Origin: Atrichornis clamosus
Lineage: Eukaryota > Chordata > Aves > Passeriformes > Menuridae
Direction of reading: 5' to 3'
NCBI GenBank assembly: GCA_013400975.1
Contig: WBMZ01011932.1
Coordinates: 20,575-84,574, forward strand
DNA: 64,000 bases
Part shown: positions 1 to 64,000 of the stretch, piece by piece
Layout of the letters: each line of letters begins with the position of its first letter
How positions within the stretch are numbered: position 1 is the first letter of the stretch
Notes under the pieces: generated by a model
Database searches by the model: none
Seen by the model: the letters and a program-made list of their open reading frames with translations, nothing else
What the model was told of the DNA's origin: nothing
Translations under genes and position numbers: made by a program

Positions 1-53231
<53,231 letters not shown>

Positions 53232-56200
53232 CTGTGGAATGAAAAAAAAACCCAACAAACTCCAAAACGATGTTAATCAGTTGTCTTCTTCATTAATATC
53301 TGGTGAATCAGAAGTTTGAACATCTAAACAGAAAAAGGAAGTTAACAGAAAGTCAAAAATTACATCATATATTATGCTTGACTTATTAAAATGAAATTTT
53401 CAAAGGAAAATTTAATATAAAGAATAAATTATAGCAGATTAATTTAGATGTCTTTAGTAATACCTAATGTTTTTGAAATGAGATAATGGTATTGACAGAG
53501 TATGTCAGTTAAAGTTAAATATACTTCAGAATATATTAGGGGAGTTCTCACTGATCTACTCATTTTCTTTCACCTTGTTTTGCATGAAGTGAGGTTTTCT
53601 AGTCCGTGATCACACATATACCTGAAAGTAATGACCAACTGACTCCAAACATAATGACTTTGCTATCAAGAATGAAGTGCAGCAAATCTGCAACCAACAT
53701 CTGACAAACTCCTGTTAATTTTATTCATAAATATAAGTGCTAACATATTATTCAAACACTTTAGGTATTCTCAGTGCCAAGCAAGGCATAAAAAATCCAC
53801 AGAATTTCATTGCAGAACAAACCTCTAATGCTCTTTTTTAGGAGAGTAAAACAAAACGAAACATGAAAAAAAAAGGTTTCAAAACTCAAATTTCAAAAGA
53901 AGTTATGTTTCGCTTATGTCTTTCAGACTGTTTTGAGAATTTCCACATTGCTGACAAGCAAACCAAAATGAAAAATACTTCTAATGATATCTTCCCACCC
54001 TAATATTTAAATGCCATACAGCCTTAAAATACAAAATAGGATAGTCTGTAGGCTTAATGAATAAAAACAGTCAGGGAGATTCTGGTAAAATGTCAGCCAT
54101 ATTTTAAACTCCCAAACAAGTTATCCTTTTCAGAGGTCAATAAGGCTGCTGAACACAGTTTTTCCTATGCAGTAACAATATTATAGTGTAAAATGATCCA
54201 TCAAACAGTAAATGGGCGATACAAAGCATTGGTAAATAATTCAGTACTCAGGTTGTCATCAAATGAACAGCAGGTTACCTTTACCATTTTCTCCACATTT
54301 TAATGTAAAATTTACTCACAAAACAATTAGTCATATCTAATTTACTATAATGAACTTTCACTTCTAATCTACCTCAAATACCAAGCAGCTTGACAAGGCA
54401 CCAAACTATAAAATGACAAACATATACAAATATACACAGCACATTATACCCATACATATTTTGTCTGCCTAGGTACGTAGAAGTTCACATTTTGTCTCAC
54501 TCCTACAACACTCAGAGAATTTATCTCTATCCTCACATATTTTGAAACACACACCAAAAAAGCCAGATTACATATTTCCCTGAATATTTTAGTAGAGTCA
54601 TCACTGCTCAGCATGAAAATGACATGTATACATCACAAATGGCCCTTTTTTTCCTCACCCAAAGCCTGTTCCAATGTCTACCATTCCTAAACCAGTTGCT
54701 ACCACAGCAACTTATCCAATTTACATAAGCAGCTCAGGATTACAACTCAGAGTTGCTTTCCCTAACTGAAAAGATCACGTTGTTGTCAGACATTGGCACT
54801 TAACTTACCTAGCAGGTAATTTCTCCTCATTGTAAAAACTGTCTCTGTGCTGCTCCAGGTTTTTGGGTAATGGATGTTAAGAACTCTATTTTCTAGGAAA
54901 ATAATTGACACAAAGATCAACTTTAGGAAAGAAAGTACATGAGATACAAGCGTCACATCTGCGGAAAACAAGAATTGCAAAGTCTTGCAATACTAACAGT
55001 TTTTATTAAGTAATAGCTCACCAAAAAAAGATGGGAGCTCCATAAATATTATTAGCTTTTTATATCTTATGTTTAAATTGGGCAGACGCACAAAATACAC
55101 CATACAGCTGGGTTAATTTAACTACTGAAACCACCTTTCTTATTTCTGTTTCTTTAACTCAGTTTCATTCTAAACCAGAAAAAAGTAAGTTCAAACAGCA
55201 TAATACCATAATTATTTTCTAGAAAGACTATTTCAGTGCTTTTATGAGACCTACATTACTTCAATATGTCTAAAAAAGCATAGGTGCAAAATATTTATTA
55301 TATTGGTCTGGAATGCTATAATAAATGGCCATAAACAACATGACAACAGTCATGACAAAACCAACAATCAGCAGAGCTGGCAAAGGTGATTCAACTGTTC
55401 TGAAAAATTCAGGTACAATAACTGTTGATACAAGACATGAGGATTATCAATCCATTCTCATACTACAAGACAAAGTTTTAATATTAGAATCCATGGGCAA
55501 AATCATTTCCTTTTAAAACTCATTCAACTAGAACTTATTCTGGCAGGACATGAAATACAAGTTGCATGCTATTTTAAAAGCATTCACTTTTCAAACAATC
55601 TTGGAAAGACTGATGTTGAAAACAAATCAAAAGCACATGTAGATATCAGAGTAATCCAAACTTCTTTCAGCCTGGTGAACCACTGGTCAGCCTGCTGAAG
55701 GGAAGGTTCAAGGTGACCTAATAACAGATTTCACAAGGGAAGATTACCAAGAAGACGAAGAGAGGTTCTTGTCTTCATAATTTAAACAAGGAAGCTTCCA
55801 TCTTGATAGGAAATAAAAAGATTTTCACTGTAAGAATTATCATCCCCTGGGACTGGTGTTGAGAAATTGCAGAACCAGCACCCTCAGGGGTTCCTAACAC
55901 TTGACTGGACAAAGCCCTAAGCAATAGCATCTAAGTCATTATTTTAACTTGTTTCTAAATTAGACACTTCAATTGTATAAGAACACATTTGCAAAAACAA
56001 TCTAGATTTATTTATTTATTTTTAGCCTAGATTAAAGAAAAAGTCTTATGGTGTATTTGCTGATCTTTATAATGAACACCTGCTAACATGGCCAGAAACA
56101 CTAGCATTTCTCAAAGGAAAAACTATTAGTACTGAATTACAAAGGCTGACTGCTTATTATGCAAGAATTAGTTTTGTAGAAACAGAACTTCCCATGCAGC

Positions 56201-56917
56201 AAAAAAAAAATTAAAAAAAAAAAATCCCAGACCTGATCTTAACAGTGCTGATCAACAAGCAAACCTTGATTCCACAAACCTGCACAGAAAGCAGTATACT
56301 CGCTACTCTATGCAAAAACCTTATCCCAAACACTTATTAAGGCTCCCTTCAATAAGCTGGAAGCCTGCACACCAGGGATAATTACAAAGCTCTAAAAGCA
56401 ATGATAAAAAAAGGACACATGCATACAAACTCGTGAGAAGAAAGGCAAGAATGTAGGGCATTAAATTTTACTGCAGCATATAGGTCTTGCAGTCAGAGCA
56501 GAGAACAACGCAAAAAGCACAGTGCTTCCACGGCTCTGCAAAGCTGAACGCAGGCACACAACATGGGACAAGCTGCATTTGATTAAAAATAAATATGTCC
56601 TTCTTATGTATACAAGACGTTACCAGGCAATTTCTAAGTGTAGAAGAAAACATCAAACCCAAAGCCATGCTGTCCAGACACGGGTGGGACTCTGCTCTAA
56701 ATCAGAGGCGTGGCGTAGCCATGCGCTGGGCCAGGCGAGCACCAGGGAAGACTGAGTGTTATGTCAGCCCGTGTAGCTGCCTGGCTTCACCATGCACCAA
56801 TAAATCCATGCAAGTACAACCTACGTGTGTAAAAGACGCACCTGTATTTACATGGAACCTATGTTTAGAAATGTTGAATTATTTGATAGTGCTTTTCCCC
56901 TGGTGTTATTGTTGTTG

Positions 56918-56981
<64 letters not shown>

Positions 56982-59900
56982 TTCTCAATATTTAAAAGAA
57001 ATCTGGGGAAAAAACCCTGAAATTTAATTAAATGAGAAGTATACTACGCCATCAACCAAAATGAAAAGGCATACAGCACAGATGCCTGACGAAATCTCCA
57101 TTTGCCAACCAGCATGACGTACCATCCATTTGGTTTTGTCTTCAGGTTACCAAAGCAATTACATGAACTACTTTCCCATCAATACTACAAGAACAGATCA
57201 ATTAAAAATCCCTCTTTTTTGTCCTGTGAGGTAAGTGTATTTTACATTTATGCTATGCTACAAAACTGGGACAAAGATTTATTGGACACGGCAGAAGTTG
57301 CTCCTACTCATTACTAACAAAAAATTTTTCATTTATCAACTGCCAATTTGGCAAGCAGGATAGTTCAAGACTGGTCAGAAAAGAGCTCAGAAAAGCTCTT
57401 AGAGCAAGCACTAGATGGAACGCCACCCTGTAAATTGAAAGGAATATAGGGTGAATCAAGCATTAAAAGGCAACAGCAATTGAGTTTTTGATGTTCCTGA
57501 CAAAATACAATGAGAAAAAAGGGACCTGTAGTCTTCTTTAACTAAAAGGTGACTCATCCAGGGTAAGACTGCTCTGAGTGGCTGCCTTTAGCAATGGTTT
57601 TTCAAACATGAGAACCAACAGATCAACCATGACAAAGTTATAACAGAGTAAAAAACCCACATAGATCTGTTATGCGTATCAAATTCATTCTGAGCTAGGT
57701 AATCTCAGGCTTTAAAAGATGAGGGAAGCAGACCATACATTGCTGTACATTTCACATGGAAGTCTAAGACAAGAATTATAACACTACCAATGAAAAAGCC
57801 ATGAGCAATAGTGGCAACTTAACGAATTTTACTTCTCCCTTTTCTTCCAACTCTTGGCATATTTGCTTCAGGATGAAAAATAAAAAGTACCAGAAAAAGC
57901 AGACTCCTAACTGATCTCTCACTAAAAAAAATCAGCCTTTAAATGATGACTCATTATTTCAGTGAAGATCTACACAAGTAATGGAAACTACCACTCTGAT
58001 CAAGTTTGTACTTACAAACTTATTTTCTTTTGAAATTTCACATTTGATCTCTGATTGTTCCAGCAGTTTGCCTCTCTTTGCCAGGAACAAGAACTACTCA
58101 AACAGAAACAGGTTAACCTCAGCTCTCTGAGTATGATGCTCAGGTGAGGATTTAATGTACAGTCTAGATTAGGGTCTAAGTCCTTTACACCAACTAAGCA
58201 GTGAAGAAAATAATGTGCCATTTAACTTACCTTAATAATAATTATTTATATTTTTCTAACTTCAAAAGTATTATCATAATTCTGCATTCAATCTCATATA
58301 AGTTAATAAATCTGTGGGTTCAATTTTGTACAAATGACTAATGTAGCAGAGAAGCAAATGCATATTATTCTTCTAAGAAATTACTGCTGTTATTCATTGA
58401 CATTAATGAGTAACAGTAAAAAAAGAATAATGAATAATAGTAATGAATAAGATGAAAAATGACCAGTAATAAAAACCAGTGTTTTCATAACAGCTGCCAT
58501 TGGGCTGACTACACACTCAATGCCATAACAATGCCACTGCTGAAAACCAGAGCTGAAGCACATTTGTTAGCTTCAAGTTGACCCTCACTGCACCACACTG
58601 GTAATTTAACTGACTTCAAATCCACGGTTTTTTCTTCAGAAAGCAAGATTTATTATAATCTGTCTAACAAGTAAACCAATATGTTTAAGAGAAAGCCTTC
58701 CAGCCTGACGCGTTTAGTTCTAGCCACTAACAGTTGAGATCAATGTTTCTCCTGCAGCACTGTTTTAAAAGTTTAATGGGATGATCGTTACCAGTGCATC
58801 CGAGCTGACTGCATGGAGAGACATCGATGCTCAAGCCTTTGTTATGCCCTTGCACACACCTGTTTAGAGTGTCTCCCAAACATAAACAAAACTCCTGCCC
58901 AGCTCCCTTGGACTTACTTCTGACAAGAGAAACTGAGTATGATGGTCTTTGCCAGCTGGGCAGAAAAACCTTAAAGCACCAGCCAAATTCAGCTACTAAT
59001 GAATGAAACACAGACCAAAATCCAATAGTTACAAGGTATTGTTTATTCTAGTAGGCAAACATAAAGAGGCAGTCAGGTCTGGAGAAGGCAAAAAGTACAG
59101 GATCAAACTCCCAGCAACTTCAAATGGGAGATATGATTCAATAGTGATAGAATCTCAGTAATTTCATAAGGAATTTAAAAAGAACTAAAATTCCACCTTA
59201 AATGAGCTTGGAGTTCATATACTGGAAATATACTGAAGTGGGAATATTCAACAGATAAAGGTATTTATAACTACTGAAAACACACGGCTGTCTTTGTTTA
59301 CTTACTGACTTCTACAAACTATTACCAACTAACTCACAGAAGCAAAGTCTGCCTCAAAATCTTCACTTAGAGAAGGCAGAGCTAAATGAAAGCTAAATAA
59401 AGTATAAGTGAATCAATACTTCCACATCCCTTCTGTGGCAGGATCCTCATAGTTCAGCCAACTTGTGCCTTTTCTCTATATACATAAGCCTTAAAATTTT
59501 TGCTCCACAGAGCTACATGAAGCAATAGCAGGTAACTGCTGGTCCCAACATAACAGAGACCCCTCTGTATGTATTTTATGTTCAGCAGTGCTAATCACTC
59601 TTCGATTCTCATTCAATCAAAATTAAAAGCTGGGAATTTCATGTGCCCTTTCACTGCTTTCTAGTATGTATTTTCAAAGAAAAATACAAGTAAATGTAGG
59701 AAATTTCAGCACCAAGGCAAGAAGAAGGGGGCAGGGAGACAAAGAGAAAGTTAATCCCCCTCAAGACTGTTTCTTCAGCAGAAACATTGGTATGTTTAAC
59801 TGATTAAATTCTTGATGAAGAGGATTGAGAAGAACTCATGAAACCAGAGCCCAGTCTTTCAAGGCATACACACACATTCTTGAATTTGTCACTGATTGGT

Positions 59901-62900
59901 CTCATCAATTTGGGCCAAATTACTACTTGGCATCAAACAGACAAGTGCTTTTCATCCAAAATGAATACACTGGCATAAAAATGCCAGGTATTTTGCAGTG
60001 TTCTGTTACATTGGTCAGCAGTGGGGAAATTTGAAGCCAAGCACAGAGAAGACGGGACCAACCATGTTTGACAGCAGTTTGCAAGAATACGCCATAAGAG
60101 AAAGTCATCACAAGACCACAGCTCAGAGCACATGGAAAAGAATACCAGGCCACAGAGGAGAAGGTCCAAAATTTTAAGGCCTTTAAATCAAGCAAAACTG
60201 TAACTCTTAATATCAAATTTTAAGTGCATTAGCACGTGAAAAACATACCAAATAAATCTAACCATTTTGTGTATATTCTATGCTGTAGAGGGATTCAGTT
60301 TCCCTCACAAATCAAACTATCTTTGTTTTTAAATAAAAACATGTACACATTTGCATCATGTGCTTTCCCAAAGAGCAAAAAGCAATGAAGAATCTGTCTG
60401 ACTACAAGCAACAAAAAATAACAGATTATTGCAAAACCACATCCACTTCCTCTAATTTTTGCTGAAGATTTCAGACTAGGACAACTTCCACTTAGGTCAC
60501 ATTTTTGTATGCAATTATTCTGCTTAGAAACATGATTCTGAAATCATAGGTGTTGAAAGAAAACACTTTTCTTTCAGTCTTTCCGCTCAATAGTGCTCTG
60601 GATGAAGCAATTTCCCCCAGGAAAGCTATGTATCTATTTTCTCACCAAAAATTTGGTAGCATTTATGCAGGTACTCGTTAAGGATGCAATCCAAGTGCAT
60701 CTTCATAGATTGAATGTTCCACGTATGTAGGTCTTGCTGTGTTCACACAGTGTTTCAGGCTGTACTAAAGAACAAATACCATGGAGCCCAAACAGAATTC
60801 TTGTTAGCTTCTCAGCTGCTTTCATTTGTGTTGCAAAACAAAGGGGTTGTATTTTGATGTTTTGTGAACAATGATGCTCATACGAAGCACTTGTTTACGC
60901 CCACAGGAACAGTTCCGAGTGACTGGTTTTCCTACCAAAATGCTTATTAACTGTTACTGATTTCCAAGTTTCAGAGGAATTACCCTGTATCTGAAAGAGC
61001 AATAAAGCTAAAGGCAACAAAGACCTAAGTGAAATCTATCAGAATCCTGGCTCTGGGCTTCCTGGTTTTAAGAATATTCACACAAAGAATGTGACCACCC
61101 ACAACCCTCATACATAACAGTGACATTGATAAGAACTACAACACAATATACATTTGCTGAAGTGTGAAAGAAATGACAAGACAATGTCTTCTAGAAATGC
61201 TGAACGATTTCTGTGAAGTTTTGAGGACAAAGCTTGACATAATGAGAGAAAAATGCCCTGACAAAAGTGCCTGAAAATGCAATAGTTGTTTTAGCAATTC
61301 AAAATATTAAAGACTTTTTTTTTTAAATTGGAAGACATTCATTCATTATGTTAAAAAATACATACACTTTGCTTTCATGTTTCTTATCATCACTTTAATT
61401 TTTATCTTCACATGAGAAGAATTATTCCAGGAAACCAAGAAACAGCAACATTCGGTTACTGAGAAATATAAACAGCCATTTCCTGAGCTGCATAGTGGGT
61501 CCTACTGGCACACTCTGTCCACTCTAGCCCTCACAACTCTTGAATATTATTTTGGGTTCCTTTTTGAAAGTTTCAGTCAAAAGATAGACTTGGCTCCATT
61601 ACAGGGACCTCAGAATATTATTTTGTTTACAGTCAACCTGGCAAACTGCATATAAATAATTAATCAATGCTTCTAATAGTCAGAAAAACAGTGTCATATC
61701 TGGAAGTCCAATACTGACAAGGTGAGTTTAAAAATGTTTCTTTTTCCCTGACACTGGACTAAGTAAACTTCAAAAAACAGTAACTAGCTTCAGTCTGAAT
61801 CAAAATGCATAGAATGCTTTGGGTTTATTTCTTTGCAGGTTTGAAACCTGGCGTGATAGCAAGGCAAGTGCATGAAAACCACAAAAGTATAAACATCCAC
61901 TTAAATACTAACAATAATTTCAACATATGTCTGAACATAGCTTTATTCCTGAGAATGTTGCAGACAATATTGCTTATCTAATATAGACAAATATATCAAA
62001 CTAAGTATGCTGAAAGGGTGGAGGTTGTTGTTTGGGTTTTTTTTGTCACAATGCCAGAAGTGTCAGGAAATGAAATTATTTGTGAAAATGTTAAATTGGC
62101 TTACACCCGGTGATATATATGAATATGGATTATCCAAAATGCAGGCTGATTTTAGCTACCAATGTTCTGTTAAGGTAAATGCTGAATCCACTCTAACTTA
62201 GCATTAAATTAAGCCACAGGGAATTTTGGTTGAACATACCCTGAAATTCCAGAAAAATACACATATTTTTCCTGAAAACCATTATTGTTTCTACTATGAC
62301 TAGACTTCAACTGCACTGAAATACCAACACAGAAATTCAGCAGCAGCAGTAGCAGAAGCCCTCACAGATGCAAACTCTGCAGGAGACTTGTTTGGCAGAT
62401 CAGAGACCACTATCCAGGCACATATCACTGACATACCTCACTGCAATGGTTCTTTCTCTAGGTATTTTACATGGCTGTTTCCCAAAGAAAACTCAAAAAC
62501 AGCTTAAAAAACATAACTGCATAGAGATTTCATGCTTATTTTGGTCTGTATTGTAGATATAGACATACTGTGTGTCTTTTTAAAGGTTCTGCTGCCTTCA
62601 AATGAGTAAAAACCACAAAGGTAAAAGCTGAATAGAACATCCCACAGTCTGAAAACGTTTTTATGGAAAGATCTAATATCCTGCCTCATTAGGATGTTCT
62701 GAATCTGAAAACAGAAGATCCTGCTTCATTTAATAGAGTTTTTTGACATGTTAGCATACAACACCATGAACTAGTCAGTAAGTCAAATATTTTACTGACT
62801 ATAAAAACAATCCTATGTTCAAAAATCAGGCACAACTTTTCAATGTATCACTAGACTCAGTGTAACATTAAACTGGCTTCCTCCCCCCACCTCCTTTTCA

Positions 62901-63726
62901 TTGTGTCAAACCACCAGGAAAAAAACCCAAGCTCCATTCAGCACACAACCAGAAGTAATCTATCTTCTGGGTCTCAATTGTTATTTCATACATGAGTTGA
63001 GAATATTACATATCATGTAGCAAAACACTAAAACATACAATATAGCTGGACTATTTCTGAAGACAGGGAAAATATTTCTGGCATGTGAGACTAAAATAAA
63101 GCTACAGTTCATGGTCACAACTGCAAACACCTAATCCTACTAAATCAAAACCCAAACTCAAAGAAGCACGACAAATAATGAATCCAAAATTCAAAAGGTA
63201 TCAGATTTCCCTAATAGAAGCACAGTGCTGGACTCAACTTTTATCTGCTCTCCTCCTCTCCTATCATCCTTCCACCCATATCTCAATAAACTTTACTCTT
63301 AACTAAACTTATGACACCTAGGACTCTTTCCCTCATTCAAAAATGTCAACACTAATGCAACTTTACAGGTTTTACATTCCTGTGCAAGGTTTTTAACAGT
63401 TATATGATGCAAACTTAGTCATTGTCCTATGCGGACAATCAGGAATTCAAATTGCGAAAGCATTTCTGGATACCAGAATGTCCAATATTGCTACCCATTC
63501 CCAAATATTTCTAATTACCAAGATTTAGAAGAAAATATAAAAACAGACTCTGAAATCATGGAACCTCGCTGAAAATGAGTGCCAAGTCCCTCCCTGCAGT
63601 CTCAGGATCTGTATCGCCCCGCAGCAGGCAAACACCCACGCTCGCCCACCCCGCTCTGCCGCCGCTCCCGTGACACCCGGGCGGCCCCCGGCGTGTGCCC
63701 CGCTTGCCGCCCCGCTTTCTCCGCTC
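53232..63726 (-). other. HEATR5A: Long 5' UTR intron (about 10.5 kb)
   Basis: Runs from the acceptor of the start-codon exon up to the CpG island. It contains a TTA microsatellite and otherwise AT-rich sequence. No CR1, LTR, RNA gene or coding exon was recognised on either strand. Additional untranslated exons could be hidden here, since they leave no coding signature. The right end is set by a tentative donor only. Confidence 0.6.
56910..56977 (+). repeat. GTT/TTA trinucleotide microsatellite
   Basis: A short GTT block (56910-56920) leads into roughly 19 uninterrupted TTA units (56921-56977). It is likely to be polymorphic. It generates a fortuitous tyrosine-rich open frame on the plus strand. 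Confidence 0.97.
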
Positions 63727-63732
63727 CCTCAC

Positions 63733-63900
63733 GGGGCTGAGACCGGCCCCGCAGCCCCGGGGAACGGGACGCGCCGGGACGGGTTGGGCTGGGCTGAGGG
63801 AGCCCGGGAGCCGCCCGGCCCCCGGCTTCGGAGCCGGTGGTGTGTGCCACCCACCAGCCCCACGGCGGCTCCGGGGGTGATCGAGCACTTTTCGGGCGCA
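63733..63900 (-). other. HEATR5A: Candidate non-coding first exon (3' boundary only)
   Basis: The best donor I see in the CpG island in the right orientation is CAGCCCC|GTGAGG, with the intron beginning at 63732. The 5' end is arbitrary here. Other GT dinucleotides in the island fit the consensus less well. The boundary rests on donor shape alone. Confidence 0.25.
63781..63800 (+). promoter_or_regulatory. G-quadruplex motif, plus strand
   Basis: Four GGG runs with loops of 2, 2 and 4 bases, inside the CpG island. It lies on the template strand of HEATR5A. Confidence 0.7.
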
Positions 63901-63963
63901 GGCCTCGGGCAGGGACAGTCCCGCAGCGACTCCCGGCTCCCCGCGGCCCCTCCCCTGACAGAG

Positions 63964-63997
63964 CCCCTGCTGCCCCCGGCTGCCCCCGGCCTCCCCC
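63964..63997 (-). promoter_or_regulatory. G-quadruplex motif, minus strand, with decamer tandem repeat
   Basis: Four C-runs on the plus strand (63964-63967, 63973-63977, 63983-63987, 63993-63997) are separated by exactly five bases each. The minus strand therefore has four G-runs with equal loops. The decamer CTGCCCCCGG is repeated in tandem at 63970-63989. Confidence 0.7.
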
Positions 63998-64000
63998 AGC

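Larger units (their letters stand above)
63610..64000 (-). promoter_or_regulatory. HEATR5A: CpG island, probable HEATR5A promoter and first exon region
   Basis: Composition switches abruptly from AT-rich to strongly GC-rich with dense CpG, and stays so to the right edge. It lies upstream of the start-codon exon of a broadly expressed gene type, and contains a GC-box (GGGGCGG on the minus strand, 63713-63707). No TATA box is evident. A divergent or neighbouring gene sharing the island cannot be excluded because the window ends here. Confidence 0.8.

Noticed and set aside
56595..56978. 127-codon plus-strand open frame ending in a tyrosine run
   Set aside because: The tail is the translated TTA microsatellite and the rest has no recognisable protein or splice context.
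58382..58412. Imperfect inverted repeat around TGTTATTCATT and TAATGAGTAACA
   Set aside because: Short arms with mismatches in AT-rich DNA; expected by chance in a window this size.
63556..63888. Open frames in the CpG island, both strands
   Set aside because: GC-rich sequence lacks stop codons by composition; the peptides are low-complexity R, G, P, A.

Overview
This window is vertebrate nuclear DNA, almost certainly from a bird. It is AT-rich and intron-rich. It carries the degraded 3' end of a CR1 LINE, the typical avian retrotransposon, and copies of an LTR with 5-bp target duplication of a kind common in birds. No mammalian SINE or L1 is visible. I cannot name the species.

One gene fills the window: HEATR5A, transcribed right to left (minus strand). 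A CpG island at about 63.6-64.0 kb is the likely promoter and first non-coding exon. The start codon lies at 53200-53198 in the next exon, after an intron of at least 10 kb. From there I traced 34 coding exons down to position 1, where the sequence leaves the window inside a coding exon. Every junction was checked by hand for reading-frame continuity. The exons sum to 5,794 coding bases (1,931 codons plus one base) with no in-frame stop. About 110-120 C-terminal residues and the 3' UTR lie beyond the left edge. The product is a giant HEAT/ARM-repeat protein of the HEATR5/Laa1 family, and its wording matches paralogue A rather than B. The family is known for HEATR5B, a partner of the AP-1 clathrin adaptor, aftiphilin and gamma-synergin in endosome-Golgi traffic. 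The role of HEATR5A itself is less well established.

Layout: 1-8 kb, coding exons 34-29, plus a solo LTR interrupted by an assembly gap; 9-16 kb, exons 28-23, a CR1 fragment and one GC-AG intron; 16-28 kb, exons 22-17, one 5-kb intron with a purine-rich tract, and an LTR cluster; 28-42 kb, exons 16-8; 42-53 kb, exons 7-1; 53-63.6 kb, the long 5' UTR intron; 63.6-64 kb, the CpG island.

I found no second gene, RNA gene, CRISPR array or unknown system. The points worth a second look are RNA-level and repeat-level: a GC-AG intron, a CU-rich tract directly after the donor of a frame-breaking exon, a 131-bp sequence present in two introns, a clean LTR insertion, G-quadruplex motifs on both strands of the CpG island, and a sense-strand open frame in an intron.
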